DNA from: Tamarix chinensis
Taxonomy: Eukaryota > Streptophyta > Magnoliopsida > Caryophyllales > Tamaricaceae
DNA length: 64,000 nt
NCBI GenBank assembly: GCA_030549775.1
Contig: CM060175.1
Span: 13,600,455 to 13,664,454 of the forward strand
Direction of reading: 5' to 3'
In this document: positions 1-13,136 of the stretch, one piece after another
How positions within the stretch are numbered: the first letter of the stretch is position 1
How the letters are laid out: every line of letters begins with the position of its first letter
Program-made: the position numbers and the translations under genes
Notes under the pieces: model-generated
What the model was told of the DNA's origin: nothing
The model's database searches: none
What the model saw: only the letters and a program-made list of their open reading frames with translations

Positions 1-522
1 ACCATGCAAATTCTCCTTCCCAAGCAGCCACACTTCCACCTCTGGCTCCCTTTCGACCACCAATTGCCACCACTTCTACCGCAACCACCGCCTCCTACAC
101 CTCCTAAATTACCATGCAGACCTCTACCTCCCCTACCCTCTTTTTCCTTTCCTCCCTCTCCTCTTCCCTTTCTCCCTCTACAACCGCCGCCGTGCGCAAC
201 CACCTTTGGTTTCACCACCACCCTCATTCCAACCCTCATCACTTGGGCAACCTCTACCACCCCAACTTCCACCCTCATTCTTCCTCTCCTATTCCCAACG
301 CTCATCTAACCTTCTCTTTTCCCTCTTTCTCGCTACTGCCACCGTGCACCGCCACCGGTGCTGCCAATCACCACCAATCCTAGGTGGTCCCCTAAACCCT
401 AATTAATTAAGCCTTATTCACTTTAACTATATTATATTGCTATTATTTATTTATTTATTATTATTGTTGTTGTTTTTGGTGTTATCACTATATAGGGCCG
501 AGACCCTATTTTATAATTATTT

Positions 523-639
523 CAATAATAATAATAATAATAATGTTAATAATAATAATAATAATAATTATTATTATTATTATTATTATTATTTTGATGT
601 AGGGACGAAACCCTACTTCACATTATTTTCAATTAATAC

Positions 640-675
<36 letters not shown>

Positions 676-712
676 GATTATGATTATTATTATTATTATT
701 ATTATTATTATT
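523..712. repeat. (AAT)n/(ATT)n microsatellites in head-to-head order
   Basis: AAT repeats at 523-569 are followed directly by ATT repeats at 570-594, with a second ATT tract at about 640-711. The first pair is self-complementary and could form a long A/T hairpin. The tracts lie inside the subfamily B LTR; the related LTR has a much weaker ATT-rich region near 52.3-52.9 kb. Confidence 0.85.
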
Positions 713-2274
713 TCCATGAAGGGTCGAAGCCTTATTTCATATTATTTCAAATTACACCATTAGTATTATGATTATTATTATTATTATCACTAGGATTATT
801 ATTAGTATCGTTATTATTATTATGGTAAAATCTTCAAACCTTATATTATTATCTTTTCTAATATTACTATTATTACTATTATCCTAAGAAATATTAGTAT
901 TTTGTTAGTGTTACTATTATTATATTATTATTTTACCTATAACCCTAATCTTAGAATAAATTAGAAAATAATAGTATTTTGGTAGGAGGGAACCTAGTCC
1001 TTAGTTTTTCCCTCTTATAGGTGAATCTAGTCAAAACTCTAAGGAGGCATAGGAGCGTGCTTCAAGACTAGTGTCGTGTTAGGTAAGGATGTAGCTAAGG
1101 CCTTATGTGTGTGATATGCCTTATATCTCTTGTATGCTATGGGTCATGATATGCTATGTATCTCATGCTTATTGTTATAACTAATTTATGTGTAGCATCG
1201 CTTGGAATTGAGGTATGTTCATATGATATCTTAAGTCATGTGTATAATATGTATAAGTTGTGATTATTATGTGATGTTTTGTGGCCTTTAGGACATGCAT
1301 GCTAGGATATGTAATGTGATGATATAGGGTGAAAGTATGAAAAAGGAAAATGGGGAAGTAAGCTGACCAAAGGGAAGTATGTTAACCAAAGGGAAATAAG
1401 TTGACCAAGAGATGTGGGTTTGACCTAAATATTACATGATCCATGAATGGAAGAATCTAGGGTTTTGCATGGAGGAATCTAGGGATTGCATGGGATTTTA
1501 GGGTTTTGCATGAAAAAGTTTGAAGGGTTGCATATGATGGATAGAGCCTGCATGGGGGTTAAAATTTACATATGAAAAGTTGACTTGGGGTGTAAGGAAG
1601 TAACGGAAGAGTTGTTTGGGTGAAAAATAGTACATAGGAAAGTATAATGGTACACAAGAGACCGAGCTAGGATTTGGGAGAAAACCCTAATTTGAGAAGG
1701 TGGTAAAAAGGAAAAATAAATGAGGGTGAGAGCAGTACGAAATAAGGATGGAAATTATTAGGTGAGGGATGAACATGAGCACCATGGAAATATAAGAGTG
1801 GAAGGTGAGAAATAGAGAGGTGACACGTGAAAAGGAGGATGCTAGGGTCTGGTTTGGCTACCTAGGGTTCGTGATCGCATGTGTACTTGGTGAGTAAAGT
1901 GTGATAATGAGGGTTGAGTCCAAGGGTTGTGATGTGTGCAGTGTTAAAATAGTTTGGGTTGTGTGAGGTGGAGTAGGATGGGCCACATAGGCTTAAATTA
2001 GGGTTTTTGGAGAAAATCCTAGAGTGAGGCAGTGAGTGGACTAGAGGTGTAAGTAGTGGGCCTTGACCCACATACTTGGGAGTGGGGCATCTAGTGTGAT
2101 TTAGGGAAAGGAGGTAAGGATGTTGGACCAAGTAAGGAGGTGTAAGAGTCTCAAGATATGGAACGGGCTCCCTTGAAGGATAAGCGTTGAGGGAGTTAGT
2201 CATGCATGTCTAGGGTGAACTTTTGAATAAGACACGATAAAACATTAATCATGTAAAGTGGATTATTGAGCTGG

Positions 2275-2640
2275 GCCTATACCGATCCACTGACATACAA
2301 TAGTGGTTAGGTGCGTTCTACCCTATAAGTGACTGATCCACCTACTATAATAGTGGTTAGGTGCGTTTTGCCCTATAAGTGACCGCTCCACCAGTTATAA
2401 TAGTGGGGGGTCCTGAGCTCGATAAACCAAACCGTAAGTTTGATAAGTCACATAAAAGACACTAAGTACTTACAGTGGAACAAGATGCGAGCTAGGCCAG
2501 ACTGATCCACCGACATACAATAGTGGTTAGGTGTGTTCTGCCCTATAAGTGACCATCAGCTATAATAGTGGTTAGGTGCATTTTTCCCTATAAGTGACCG
2601 ATCCACCGGCTATAATAGTGAGGTTCTCGTACTCACATGG
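2275..2640 (+). repeat. Tandem repeats of the CCACNGG...ATAATAGTGG unit
   Basis: Units of roughly 45-60 bp contain a CCAC...(A/C)TAATAGTGG motif followed by GGTTAGGTGCGTT and CCCTATAAGTGACC. They occur in two clusters separated by a non-repeated spacer that contains an ACTTACAGTGGAAC block. The same arrangement is seen at 54220-54570 in the complete subfamily B LTR. The CCAC and GTGG ends of each unit are complementary. Confidence 0.75.
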
Positions 2641-2999
2641 ATTTGATAAAAAGTATGGTGTGAAATGAGTACCAATTAGAGATTAAATAATTAATTTATT
2701 CGAATTATAACGCGACCCTTATTTATTTATCTAAAGGGATGGTATGTTGTGATGTTATCATGTTTAGATTATGTGCCTTTGTGTGTCGACCTTAGTGCAC
2801 AATTACCTTACTCATTACGTAGCGTACGACCACCCTTTTTTTGGGTGCTGCTCATTCCCACGAGTAGAAGACCCCTTTAACTTTGTGCATATTGGTGATA
2901 TCGGTTGTAAACTTTATTTCCTTTTTAGGAACTTTAACCCCTTACTCGGTTTAGGTTACCAAGTTATCTTCCACACTTAATGGATCACCAATAAACCTT

Positions 3000-3860
3000 C
3001 ATAATTGTTACACTTGTCATATTTCCCATTTGGGTTGGTTAGGTTATCAAACTATCCTTCCCTATTATTAAAATTACCAAATTGCCCTTTAGTTGGTTAA
3101 ATTAACAAATTGCCCTTATCTATTATCATAATTACCAAATTACCCTTTAGTTGATTAATTTACCAAATTACACTTCTTCATTATCATAATTACCAAATGA
3201 CCCTTCTCCATTATCTTAATTTCTAAATTACCCTTCTCCATTATCATAATTACTAAATTTCTCTTCTCCATTATCATAATTACCAAATCACCCTTTTGTT
3301 GGTTAAATTACCAAATTGTCCTTCTCCATTGTCATAATTACCCAATTGCCCTTCTATTATTATAATTACCAATTTACCCTTCTCCATTATTATAATTACC
3401 AGTTTACCATTTTCCATTATTATGATTACCAATTTACCCATCTCAATTATTATAATTACCATTTTACCCTTTACCATTTTACCCTTCTCTATTATTATAA
3501 TTACCAATTTACCCTTCTCCATTATCATAATTACCATTTTGCCCCTTACTTCCAAATATACCATAATACCCTTTTACTTATAAAATTACCATTTTGCCTC
3601 TTACTTCCAAATTTACCATAATACCCTTTACTTACAAAATTACCATTTTGTCCCTTATTTCCAAATTTACCATAATACCCTTTTACTTACAAAATTACCA
3701 TTTTACCCCTTACTTCCAAATTTACCATCGTACCCTTTTACTTATAAAATTACCATAATTCTCCTTTTACTTATAAAATTACCATTTTGCCCCTTATTTC
3801 CAAAATTACCATAATACCCTTTTACTTACAAAATTACCATTTTACCCTTATTACACCACT
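3000..3860 (-). repeat. Degenerate 25-30 bp GGTAATTTGG-type repeat field
   Basis: On the plus strand a unit like AATTACCAAATTACCCTTCTCC recurs about every 25-35 bp for some 850 bp, with drift into an ACCATTTTGCCCCTTACTTCC variant at 3530-3850. The reverse complement matches the larger field at 48.3-49.4 kb. The open frames on both strands here (about 3280-3620) follow from the repeat period and are not genes. Confidence 0.8.
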
Positions 3861-4502
3861 TTTATCAATTTACCATCACTACATAAAATATTAATATTAA
3901 TACTCCATTCTCATCATCCAACTCCACCAACTATTATTATTCAACATAATACTCATTAGCACCCACACATATTAGGCCATACTCTTACACAAGACATATT
4001 ACTAAAATGCCCCTAGGGCTCATAATAACATTATTCATATATCAATGGTCACAATAACATAACATATTATGGATAAGTACTGAACATTTTTAATAATAAC
4101 AAAACTCCTTCCTTAAGCATTATTTCTACAAATGGCACATAAACTAGCATACTTTCCTTTTTATCAATCAATAAAGCAACTACATATATTATACTAAACA
4201 ACATATATCATTCATAAAAAGCATATTAAAAACCCTAATGTGCTAGCATACGTCTAAGTGGTGTTGAACGATTACCTTAATTCCTATAAAAATTGAACCT
4301 TACCGGTATCTTGGTTAAAGATTCAAGCTTGATTAGCAAAACCAATACCTAAAAATAATATCAATACTTATCATATTAGAAATAAGAAAACTAAAAGCAT
4401 AAGACTTTATAAAACTTAATTAATGAAATACTTAACTTAACTATTATTATACCTTAAAATTCCATTAACCAAATCAACCCAAGGCGTGCAATAACTAACA
4501 CT

Positions 4503-4519
4503 GCTCATGCAGCATGAGC
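4503..4519. repeat. LTR palindrome, diverged copy
   Basis: GCTCATGC and GCATGAGC flank a single central base. It lies at the position within the LTR that corresponds to the perfect palindrome at 15122-15145 and the hairpin at 47673-47696, just after the CT-rich part. Confidence 0.7.
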
Positions 4520-6649
4520 TACATGCAAAGTAGGGAGGGAAAGGGTTGAAAGTGGCATAAGGAGAATAAGGGGAAGCTAATTTTGGGTTAGGGTTTTAGG
4601 GCTAGAAAAGGGGGCATGTGGGGGAGAGTTAGGGAAAAGGAAGTGTGTAGGGGTGGAGAATGGCTGTAGGTGGTGGTCGAGGATGGGTTATTGGCAGCCA
4701 AAGACGGCGGCAGCAAGGCAACGAAGGAGGCTAAAAAGGTGGAGGTGGCTAGGAAGGAAGTGAAAGGGAGGAGGAAAATGAGGGGGTGAGGGGTTTTGTC
4801 TTAGCTAAGGGAGGTAAGGGGGTGGTCGGGGAAATTGCGAGGAGGGGTTTGGTGGTTTAAGTGGCAATAGAGGCAGTGGGACGACATCGAAAGGAGGAGG
4901 TGCAGGATGGCTACTGAAAAGGGAGAAAAAGAAGATAAGAGGAAGGAGGGGGTTGTAGGGTGGCTTGAGGGGTGGTTTGGTGGTGCAAGGATGAGGTAGA
5001 GGGTGGTGTAGATGGTTGGAAAGGCGGAGGCAGCAACAGAGTAGGGCGGTGGTGCAAAATAGGGGGGTTTGGGATGAAAGGAGAATAAAGGAATAGGAGG
5101 GGATCGGGAGGAGGTAAGGAAGCTTGAGAATGGCCAGGGGAGGGGATGTTGAGGAGAAGAAAAAGGAGAAGGAGAGAAAGGGGAGTAGGTGGTTGGGTTA
5201 GGAAACTATAGGGTGGCAAGGAGGTGGTCAGGTGGCAGGGAGAAGGAAGGGAAGAAGAGAAAAAGAAAGGCCATGCGTGGCTGGGGGTGCAGGGCTGATT
5301 TCGTTCGAAATGAGGAAGAAAAGGAAGGGGGAGAGAGAGGGAGAGAGGGAAAGTGGTAGGGAGGTAGGTGGTTATCGGGGTGGTCGGGCATGGTGGAGGA
5401 AGAAAGGAAGAAGAATAAGGAAGGAGAGGAAGGCGAGCGAGGGAGAAAAAAAGAAGAAGTGGGCCAACTCGATCGGGGGGAAGGAAAGAAAAGAAAAAAG
5501 GCTGGGTTAGGCTAGTCATGCGGGAGAAGATGGAAAGAAAGGGAAGGGGATAGGCTACGTGCGCGAGAGAAGGAGAGGAGAAATGTGGGCCGGCGGCCCA
5601 GCGCGTAGGGGGAGAAGCAGGTCGGGGCCTGGCGGCCCGAAGGAAGGAAAAAGGAAAAAGAAAGAAAAGGAAAAAGGAAAAAGGAAAAGGAAAACTAAGA
5701 TAAAATAATTTATAGAATAATAGAATGTAATATTTTTGGTAGATAAATAAATTTAATAATTTAATTTAATATAATTTAATATATGGGTTTTAAAAGGTTA
5801 ATTTTAGGAAAAATATTGGTTTGAGAATTTATTCAAATAAAATGAGTATGATAAAATAACAAAATATTTATTTTAATTTATTAAATATTTCTATCCAATT
5901 TTATATACTTAATAATCCATAAAATAATTGAATTAAATAAATTTAAAAGCTAATTTATCCCAAATAAAAGTTATTTATTCAATTATAGGCTTTTAAAATT
6001 TTGAAGAATTACAGAGACACTCACCCACCACACCTTGAATGCATTCACTGAAATGGATACACAAGCTGAGATACCACATCCATTTAAGCAATGGACAATT
6101 CAAAGTGCTAGGGGCTTGTATTGGGATACTTCACCCACCCGAGCTGGACACCAATTCTATGCCATCCTACCATAGTATTATCTTATACGTCAAAGATATG
6201 TGAAAACCCCCCTACCGACCACAATCTCGTAGAGAAGAAAATAGGTATTGAGTAAAAAGATAGAAAAATAGGGTGACCCGTCCACTAACTCTTGGTTAGC
6301 TACCTTGAGAGTTTGAGAAAAAAAGGTTAACAAAATCTTAATTCAAGTGATACCACACTCAGGCGAACAAAAAAAGCTCGGGAGTTTGATATCATAATTC
6401 ACAATTAATTCCATGATAACTAATTGGGTTTTTCCAAGTGATAACACCAAATATAACCCAAGGCATACAAGCCACCAATTGGGTGTTTAAAGATGTTACC
6501 AAACTTAACCACTCAAGGCACCAAAATGCTATCATTTTAATCCATATTAAATTCAATTTGATCATGATTAAAATGATGTAACATCATGGAAACATTAATA
6601 TATAAGTCCTAAAGAAAGAGTTGTCAAATAACTAGAAAGCATGACGAAG

Positions 6650-7010
6650 TTAGGTGAACCAATTAATTAGTTGTTATAGCTAGTCGACAGGTCTAGTCAC
6701 ACTAAACCTGAGGAGAAACATCACACATCAAAACCAGTTGACTAGTTAGCCCAACCAATTGACTATTCATAGGAACCATTTAATTGGTTTGAATAAACCA
6801 ATAAATGGGTATAAGTAGAGGGCAAACCACTTTGGTCGCAAAGCAATTGGTTGATGAGTTAGGCAAACCAATTAAGTGTTTATATAGACCAGTCGATCGG
6901 TTCAATAGACCAATTGATTGTTCAAGCAACCATATGATTGTGGAAACCAACCCAAGAGATTGTTCACATGACCAGTCGATAAGTTATAGCAAACTAGTTA
7001 ACTAATTGGG
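6650..7010. repeat. Degenerate ACCAGTCGACTGGTT-type short repeats
   Basis: About ten imperfect copies of a 14-16 bp near-palindromic motif (for example ACCAGTTGACTAGTT and ACCAGTCGATCGGTT) are spaced about 20-40 bp apart. The small frame at 6805-7005 is a by-product of the repeats. Confidence 0.6.
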
Positions 7011-7663
7011 GTGAAACAATGCCCAAATGCATGAACCATACATAAACAAAATCACCCATCTTATTTTACTACTAGAAAGTTTTGTTTCGAGTAGAATCAA
7101 AATACCAATATAGATGGGTGTTACCTTAATAATTGATAAAATTCTGGCTTACCAAACCATCCTTGTATTATTCAGAAGGTAAAAAATTAGAATGTAAAAC
7201 ATGAAAAATAGAAAATGATATAAACTTCATAAATATGAATACAAGTGGGAGATTAACTTCAATTACAATATCCAAAATATAAATAAAAGAGATACCATGG
7301 ATCTAAGAGTTTAAAAGGTATTTGGGTAAGACCTATCATCTGGATAACTTGACTCTATGCTCAAAAGCCCTAATAGAGAAAGTCACTCCACCCCACACTA
7401 ACCATCATAAGCTGCAAAATATCCAGTGGGTCCTCATTGACCTACACATAGACATCCGCGTCATTTACTCATGGGAATTAGCAATACCTATGAAAATGAT
7501 GATCAATATGCATCGTACTAAGTAATGTAATAATACAATTGAGCAAGGGGGTATAAAGAAAGTAATCATATATGTGTGTTAACTTAAAGCAATGTAAGGT
7601 AAATACTAAATCCATATCTCATTAATAGGTATATTATATTATATTTTTTTATTTATATTGAGT

Positions 7664-8090
7664 TTAGGGACCCCATTATTTTTAAACTGGTGGAATGATA
7701 TGAAGTACCTCTCAAACAAAAAACACTCCTGAGACATTATTATCATTTGGTGGAACAGACCCAATACGTATTAGGGTTAAACGTGTCTAACCACTATTCT
7801 TAAACTGATGGTGCGATCTAAAATACTTCTCAAGGACAATACACCTGAGCCAATATTATCATCTGGTGGGACGAACAAAACACCTCAGTCCTAACTCACA
7901 TAATTTTTCACTTTAAATTATTATGGTCTTATCCTTTAGTAATTTTCTATAAATCTTATTCTCATTCACATTGAGTATAGAGCCCTAATATTCTTAATCT
8001 GGTCGAATGGACTGATGCACCTCTTAGGAAAAATACACGTGAGCCATTATTATTCTTTAGTGGAATGGACCTAGATAAACACCTCGGCCT
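7664..8090 (-). repeat. Three diverged about 95-115 bp LTR-internal repeats
   Basis: Blocks at about 7664-7760, 7790-7885 and 7974-8090 each carry AACTGGTGGAATGATA-like and TATTATCATTTGGTGG-like parts separated by CTCTCAAA...ACACCTGAG. Read on the minus strand they resemble the CCACCGGATGATAATAGTGG repeat of other copies. Confidence 0.55.
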
Positions 8091-8177
8091 AATTCATGTG
8101 ATCTTTCACTTTTAATGATAAGTATCTTATTTAGTATTGATTATATTCAAGATCTTCATGCAAGAGTCATATAGATA

Positions 8178-8185
8178 TGCATAAC
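8178..8185. repeat. hAT target-site duplication, left copy
   Basis: TGCATAAC immediately precedes the element. An identical copy lies at 13129-13136. Confidence 0.85.
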
Positions 8186-9714
8186 TAGAGCTGGCAAAAG
8201 TCGACCCGACCCAAAAAATCTAACGAATACCAACTCGATCCGTCCAAAATCCGATATGATTTTATCCAAAAAATTAGGAGCCTGAAACTTATCCGAGCTA
8301 ATATGATACATATCCAATATCCAATATAACCTAAGGAATCATAAGTCTAAAATAAACCAGACCCGACTTGATAATTACCCAAAGCCCAATATAACCCGTA
8401 AAATGATGAATTCAAAATTACCCAACCTGATCCATCATTTATCCGAAACCTGATATTACCCGAAAAATTATAAATCTATAAAGATTCAACCCGATACTAC
8501 CCAAAAATTAACATTAACCCATTACTCAAAATTTCCAAAACTTCATAAAACATAAAATAATATAGATGTGTAACTAGTCCATACTAGTACTTACATCAAA
8601 ACCTAAAATAATATTATGTTCAGCTATTTCATACTAGTACTTACATTAAAATCTAGAAATAATATACTTTCTTAAAGTTTATATCACATCTTATGTATAT
8701 ACAAGTACAATATTTATTGATACCAATATTAAGGTATAGAAATAAAAGTAGAGGAAAAAGGAAAAACTCTATTATATCATCTAAATATTAGTTCACTTCC
8801 ATGTAGTACCATAAGATAATAATATTGCAAATACATTCAACACTTTAAATTCAAGTTACAAATATAAAAGCTTTAAAAGATAGAATATAAGCACTTAAAA
8901 AGCCTCAAAATGTACATTTCCACATTGGTAACTTAAAACACAAATATGTAAGCCTCAAAAGACATGATATAAGTACTTCAAGTACCTGTTTAACCCAATA
9001 CACAAATATGCAAGCCTTAAAAAGCACCATAAGATAATAATGATAATAATGCAAATATATCCAACATATATAACCCAAAACACACACACAAAAAAAACAT
9101 CAAAAGGCACTGTATAAGTTTTTGAAAAGCCTCAAAAGGCACACATGCAATACTTAGTTTACTGGGCGTACCTAAACTAATCTAAAACCCAATTTTACTA
9201 CATGTTAGTAGCTTTAGTATCAAAATTTTACATAATTGACACTTTTATCTTCCTAGAAGATGAAAATGAATTTGGCTTACTACATGTTGGTAGCTCTACT
9301 AACAAAATAAAATCTGTATAACTAAACCAATTCAAGCTAGCTCTATTATCCAAAAGTTTCTACAATCTTGGATATGATAGCTGTAAAAGTTTCTACAAAA
9401 GATAAGATATGAAAGCTAAGGAAACATGGAATGAGTATATAAAATCTACATTCTACCATTGTATGCAAGATGATCAACCAAAATTTGTTTCTGATCCCTT
9501 GCCTACCAAGCCTTGGGGGCTAACACTTTCCGCAAAACATCAAAACGTAAGCTTCGACATCAAAATATAAGCATCCACTTGATGCTAACCTACATAAATC
9601 ACATAACCTAATAACATATTATCCCACATTAAATATTGTTCTCACCTCAAAAAATATAATACATTAGATGATACAAATATGTAATATATAATTATCCTAT
9701 CCAAACTCACTATA

Positions 9715-9807
9715 TTATTATTACTAGTATTATTATTATCATTATTATTATTATCGTTGTTGTTATTATTATTATTGATATTATTATTACTATTACTATT
9801 ATTATGA

Positions 9808-9839
<32 letters not shown>

Positions 9840-9875
9840 TTGATTATTGTTATTATATTTGTTATTATTATTATT

Positions 9876-9914
<39 letters not shown>

Positions 9915-9917
9915 ATC
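9715..9917. repeat. Compound (ATT)n/(GTT)n microsatellite
   Basis: About 200 bp of ATT triplets, interrupted by ATC and GTT triplets, end in a run of about eleven GTT repeats (about 9881-9915). It lies inside the hAT-like element. Confidence 0.85.
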
Positions 9918-10149
9918 TAACTCTAATTTAATTTACACTTAATTATGCATAGTAATAAAATTTTAAATTAAGGTATCTAAATTAGGATTTATATAAATGG
10001 GGTATTACATGTGGGTATTTATTTATTACCAAACTAAAAATTAATTTATTGAAAAAGTATATCACTATTTTGATGCTTAACTAAGAAAGTAAACTTGATT
10101 TTACTTGTACACACACACACACAATCTAAGTATTAAGATACAACAATAA

Positions 10150-10800
10150 CATATAAAATATATGAAACGACTTTAGGTTTCTAATTAAACTATTAATTTT
10201 AGCTTATTAAACTAAGCTAGTCTTTCTATACTATAAATGAAACTATAATTTCTAATAGAACTACTCCACTAGGTTTATGAAACTACGAAACTGCTCTATG
10301 AATGTAAGGCAATTGCTAGTTTTTGTATATGAAACTAATCTAAGTTTATAATGAAACTACTAATTTCTATCAATAAAAGATACTCTAAGTTTATAATGAA
10401 ATTACTCATTTTGATCTGTAAGAATACTATAAGATTATAATGAAACCACTAATTTTAGCTTATGAAACCAGGTTAAGATTCTAATAAAACTACATGCTTT
10501 AGCTTAAGAAACTATCAGTTCGACTAATGAAATAACTCGTTTCAGCTTATAAAAGTATTCTGGGTTTCTAATAGAAATACTATAAGTTTCTAACGACACT
10601 GCTCATTTAATATTATGAAACTAGTCATTATAGCATATTCATAATACTCTAAATTTCTAATGAAACTACTTGTCTAGGCTTATTAAACTACTTAAAGTTA
10701 TTAAGGAAAAATACTCATTTTAGTTGATGAACCTAGTGTAATAGTTTTATGAAACTACCATAATTGTTCTATGAAACTAATGGTTCTCAATTCTCATTAC
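10150..10800. repeat. Degenerate GAAACTAC-rich repeat region
   Basis: Words such as TAATGAAACTACTNATTTNAGCTTATGAAAC recur loosely every 40-60 bp. The copies are too diverged to fix a unit length by eye. The function is unknown. Confidence 0.5.
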
Positions 10801-12307
10801 AAGTAGTAGTTTTCACTAGATATACCCCCATATATATCGTTATCAAACATGGATGAGACTACTCAAGTTTACCAACTTAAGTGATATATTCTTATTATCT
10901 ATTCAACTTGGGAATGTTAAGGTATTATAACTGCTTGTAAAGCCAACATCATAATCTAATTTATCAAATATTAGAACATACTTGTAATGATATATATATG
11001 TGATATAACTATTGTCAATATACTTGTAATGATGAAGATATTTGAAGGAAAAATCACAAATATGAAAAATATTCATCAAATTCAACTCATTACTAAAGTG
11101 AGTTAAATAAAAACATTGAAGAACTGGAGATAATAGGAATAAACATCCTCCATTATAAACCCTTCTCAACTCAAGCTATGGACTAATATTGAAGATAGAT
11201 ATTTTATTCAAGCATCATTGGTATTATTTCACTCACACAAAATTGTTCAAAAAGAGACGAAGAGAAAAGAGAAGAAAAACCAATGGCATGTAACCTTCAT
11301 TAACTAAATTGAGTGCATAACTCTGCCAATTCTAAATGACATAAGAAGAACAAAGCTTTAATATATAGCTTGGGTTGAACCAAATACATGTGATTTCTTT
11401 CAACCCTAGGCTAAACCAAATACAAAATATATAACTTCAATCCTATGCAATAGAAATTGGTAAGGTGCATTTTAGCTTATAGAAGAACAATATAATACAT
11501 AGTCTAACTAAACTGTTGAAACCAACTAAATAAACTAACCTAAAACAGTAAGCTTGAATTATCAATTACCCCAACTAATTAATAATACAATATGATGTTT
11601 GAGTTAAAAACTAATTATTATAATATTAAGCCTAATAATTATAGAACATGCCCTATGGGCCACAAGTGATATGATATCCAACACATTTTGATTGATCAAT
11701 TCATCCAAAAGTTCTAACAAAGTCTTCAAGTTTACGATCTAGTGACCAAAACCCAAACAACAACTATAATATGAACCAATTATCGTTGTAGCTTAAAATG
11801 AATATTATATAATCATAGTCTATTCAGTTATTCAAAATGTAGTTATCAATAATACAAATTCTAATATTTAAAATATTTAAAACAATTATGTAAAAGTATA
11901 CATATAAAAAAAGAAAGATAACATCATAAGTAAAATCAAATCAAACAAGGGAAAAGTTTTATCAATTCTATTATAAGTATACATAAATAAAAATTTGTAG
12001 CCTTAAACACTATATGTTAGTGTCTATACCTTACAATATAAGACCTATAACATCATAGAAAAGGAGAAAAAAAATCTAAAGTAAGGATGTTAATTATTCA
12101 TTATAAAAATTAAAGATTAATGTTTTTTATTACATCGACTATTTTAAATAGTAAGAAGTCAATATTAGTTGGTTATTTATTTAATTTTTATTTGATTTAG
12201 ATTGATATGATCGAATCAAAATATAGAAAAAAATAATGTGTTTTCTTTATTATTTTTTCCATTATTGATATTCATTAACTACGACTATTATTGTTATCAT
12301 TATTTTT

Positions 12308-12309
<2 letters not shown>

Positions 12310-12362
<53 letters not shown>
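12310..12362. repeat. (ATT)n microsatellite
   Basis: About 17 ATT repeats ending in ATC variants. A similar tract lies in the related hAT element at 26570-26610, in both cases upstream of the shared block. Confidence 0.85.
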
Positions 12363-12365
<3 letters not shown>

Positions 12366-13128
12366 ATTTATTAAAATTATGTTGATATGATGTGATCAAT
12401 CTATTTAAAAAAATAATATGAGAATTACAACCTTAGAAGCCTTCATTTGTTATCAATTATCAATAGTTATTATAAGTTAATATTATGTAAGGACTGTACA
12501 AGATATAAATATAATATACAATTAAAATAATATTTGAACTCAAGATGATATGATCAACCTAATAATGAAGTTGAATTATAAGTTATACCTTAACATAAAA
12601 AGAAAAGTGATCCGATTTGAAAACTTTTAAATTTGAAACATCAAATAGAACTCCAAAGATGAAATAATGACAAAAAATTCTAAGGCCCCAAAACAATCTA
12701 TATTACAATTCACTTTTAATTGAATAAGATAAATTGATATAAATGATCTCAAAATAATTAGTCTTTAATAACATCTTGGAATAAAAAAAGAAATGAAATA
12801 GTACAAGCATGAATCAAAACTAAAATGACCCGAATCCGATCCAAACTCGACTAAAAAATATAATAATTCTAAGTCACCCGAGCCTGATTCGAACTCTAAC
12901 CGAAATTAGAATAACCCAAATTTACCCAAATCTGAGTCCATCTAATATCAACAAGACCCAATACAAGAACTTAGAATGAACCAAGGTTATCCAATATTTA
13001 GTTGATTTGAATCAAACCCGACTTGGCCTGGCCCGATAAAATGATACGAGATTATCTGAAATCGATATGACCCGATTATTATTTTACCCGATCCGATAGT
13101 GACTTGACCCGCCCGATTTCCAACTCTA

Positions 13129-13136
13129 TGCATAAC
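13129..13136. repeat. hAT target-site duplication, right copy
   Basis: TGCATAAC, identical to 8178-8185. Confidence 0.85.

Larger units (their letters stand above)
1..2930 (+). mobile_element. Truncated giant LTR copy, subfamily B (plus strand)
   Basis: This block is collinear with about 51.95-55.04 kb of the complete LTR at 50732-55311. Shared landmarks in the same order are the CT-rich start with a cytosine-rich CCGCCGTGCGC-type stretch (near 185 and 52035), the GGAGCGTGCT block (1052 and 52983), the CCGAGCTAGG block (1662 and 54001), the CCAC/GTGG tandem repeats (2280-2640 and 54220-54570) and the GTAGCGTAC block (2819 and 54787). The left part is cut by the window edge. The right end stops abruptly near 2930 without the TGTTACA terminus, where sequence matching a minus-strand LTR begins. 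No protein is encoded. The copy is probably old. Confidence 0.7.
2931..6013 (-). mobile_element. Truncated giant LTR copy, subfamily A (minus strand)
   Basis: Read on the minus strand, this copy begins at 6013 with TGTAATTCTTCAAAATTTTA, matching the start of the complete LTR at 46285 (TGTAATCCCCCAAAATTTTA). Next come a CT-rich part (5700-4520), an inverted repeat at 4503-4519, and the short-period GGTAATTTGG repeat field (3860-3000). It breaks off near 2930 inside a sequence matching 49318-49350. The equivalent of 49.4-50.7 kb and the LTR 3' end are missing. The junction with the plus-strand copy carries no target-site duplication, so it looks like a recombination breakpoint. Confidence 0.7.
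6014..8177 (-). mobile_element. Minus-strand LTR-related remnant, interrupted by the hAT element
   Basis: There is no gene here. About 6400-7020 holds degenerate CCAATCGACTGGTT-type repeats, also seen at 32.2, 35.8, 43.9-44.1 and 45.2-45.5 kb. About 7664-8090 holds three copies of a CCACCAGATGATAATANTGGCTC-type block (minus-strand reading) resembling the LTR block at 34920-34970. The minus-strand AAAGTGAAAGATCAC sequence near 8110 matches the LTR block that precedes those repeats in other copies. The remnant continues beyond the hAT insertion at 13137. Confidence 0.5.
8186..13128. mobile_element. hAT-like element without visible transposase (4943 bp)
   Basis: The left end reads TAGAGCTGGCAAAAGTCGAC. 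The right end, read inward, starts TAGAGTTGGAAATCGGGC. Both are flanked by a perfect 8-bp duplication, TGCATAAC. TAGAG-type ends plus an 8-bp duplication are diagnostic of the hAT superfamily. About 350 bp inside each end are rich in ACCCGA/CCCGATCC words, as expected for subterminal transposase-binding repeats. I found no transposase-like reading frame; the interior holds microsatellites and degenerate GAAACTAC repeats. The block 12420-12830 resembles 26700-27080 of the hAT element at 25656-31594, so the two are relatives. It is probably non-autonomous. Confidence 0.85.

Noticed and set aside
437..763. 108-codon frame with poly-Asn, poly-Tyr and poly-Ile
   Set aside because: It is a translated AAT/ATT microsatellite. 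The same holds for 26549-26731 on the minus strand.
3280..3621. Open frames on both strands with repeated VIIIMEKGK or YYNYQFT peptides
   Set aside because: They follow directly from the 25-35 bp DNA repeat field.
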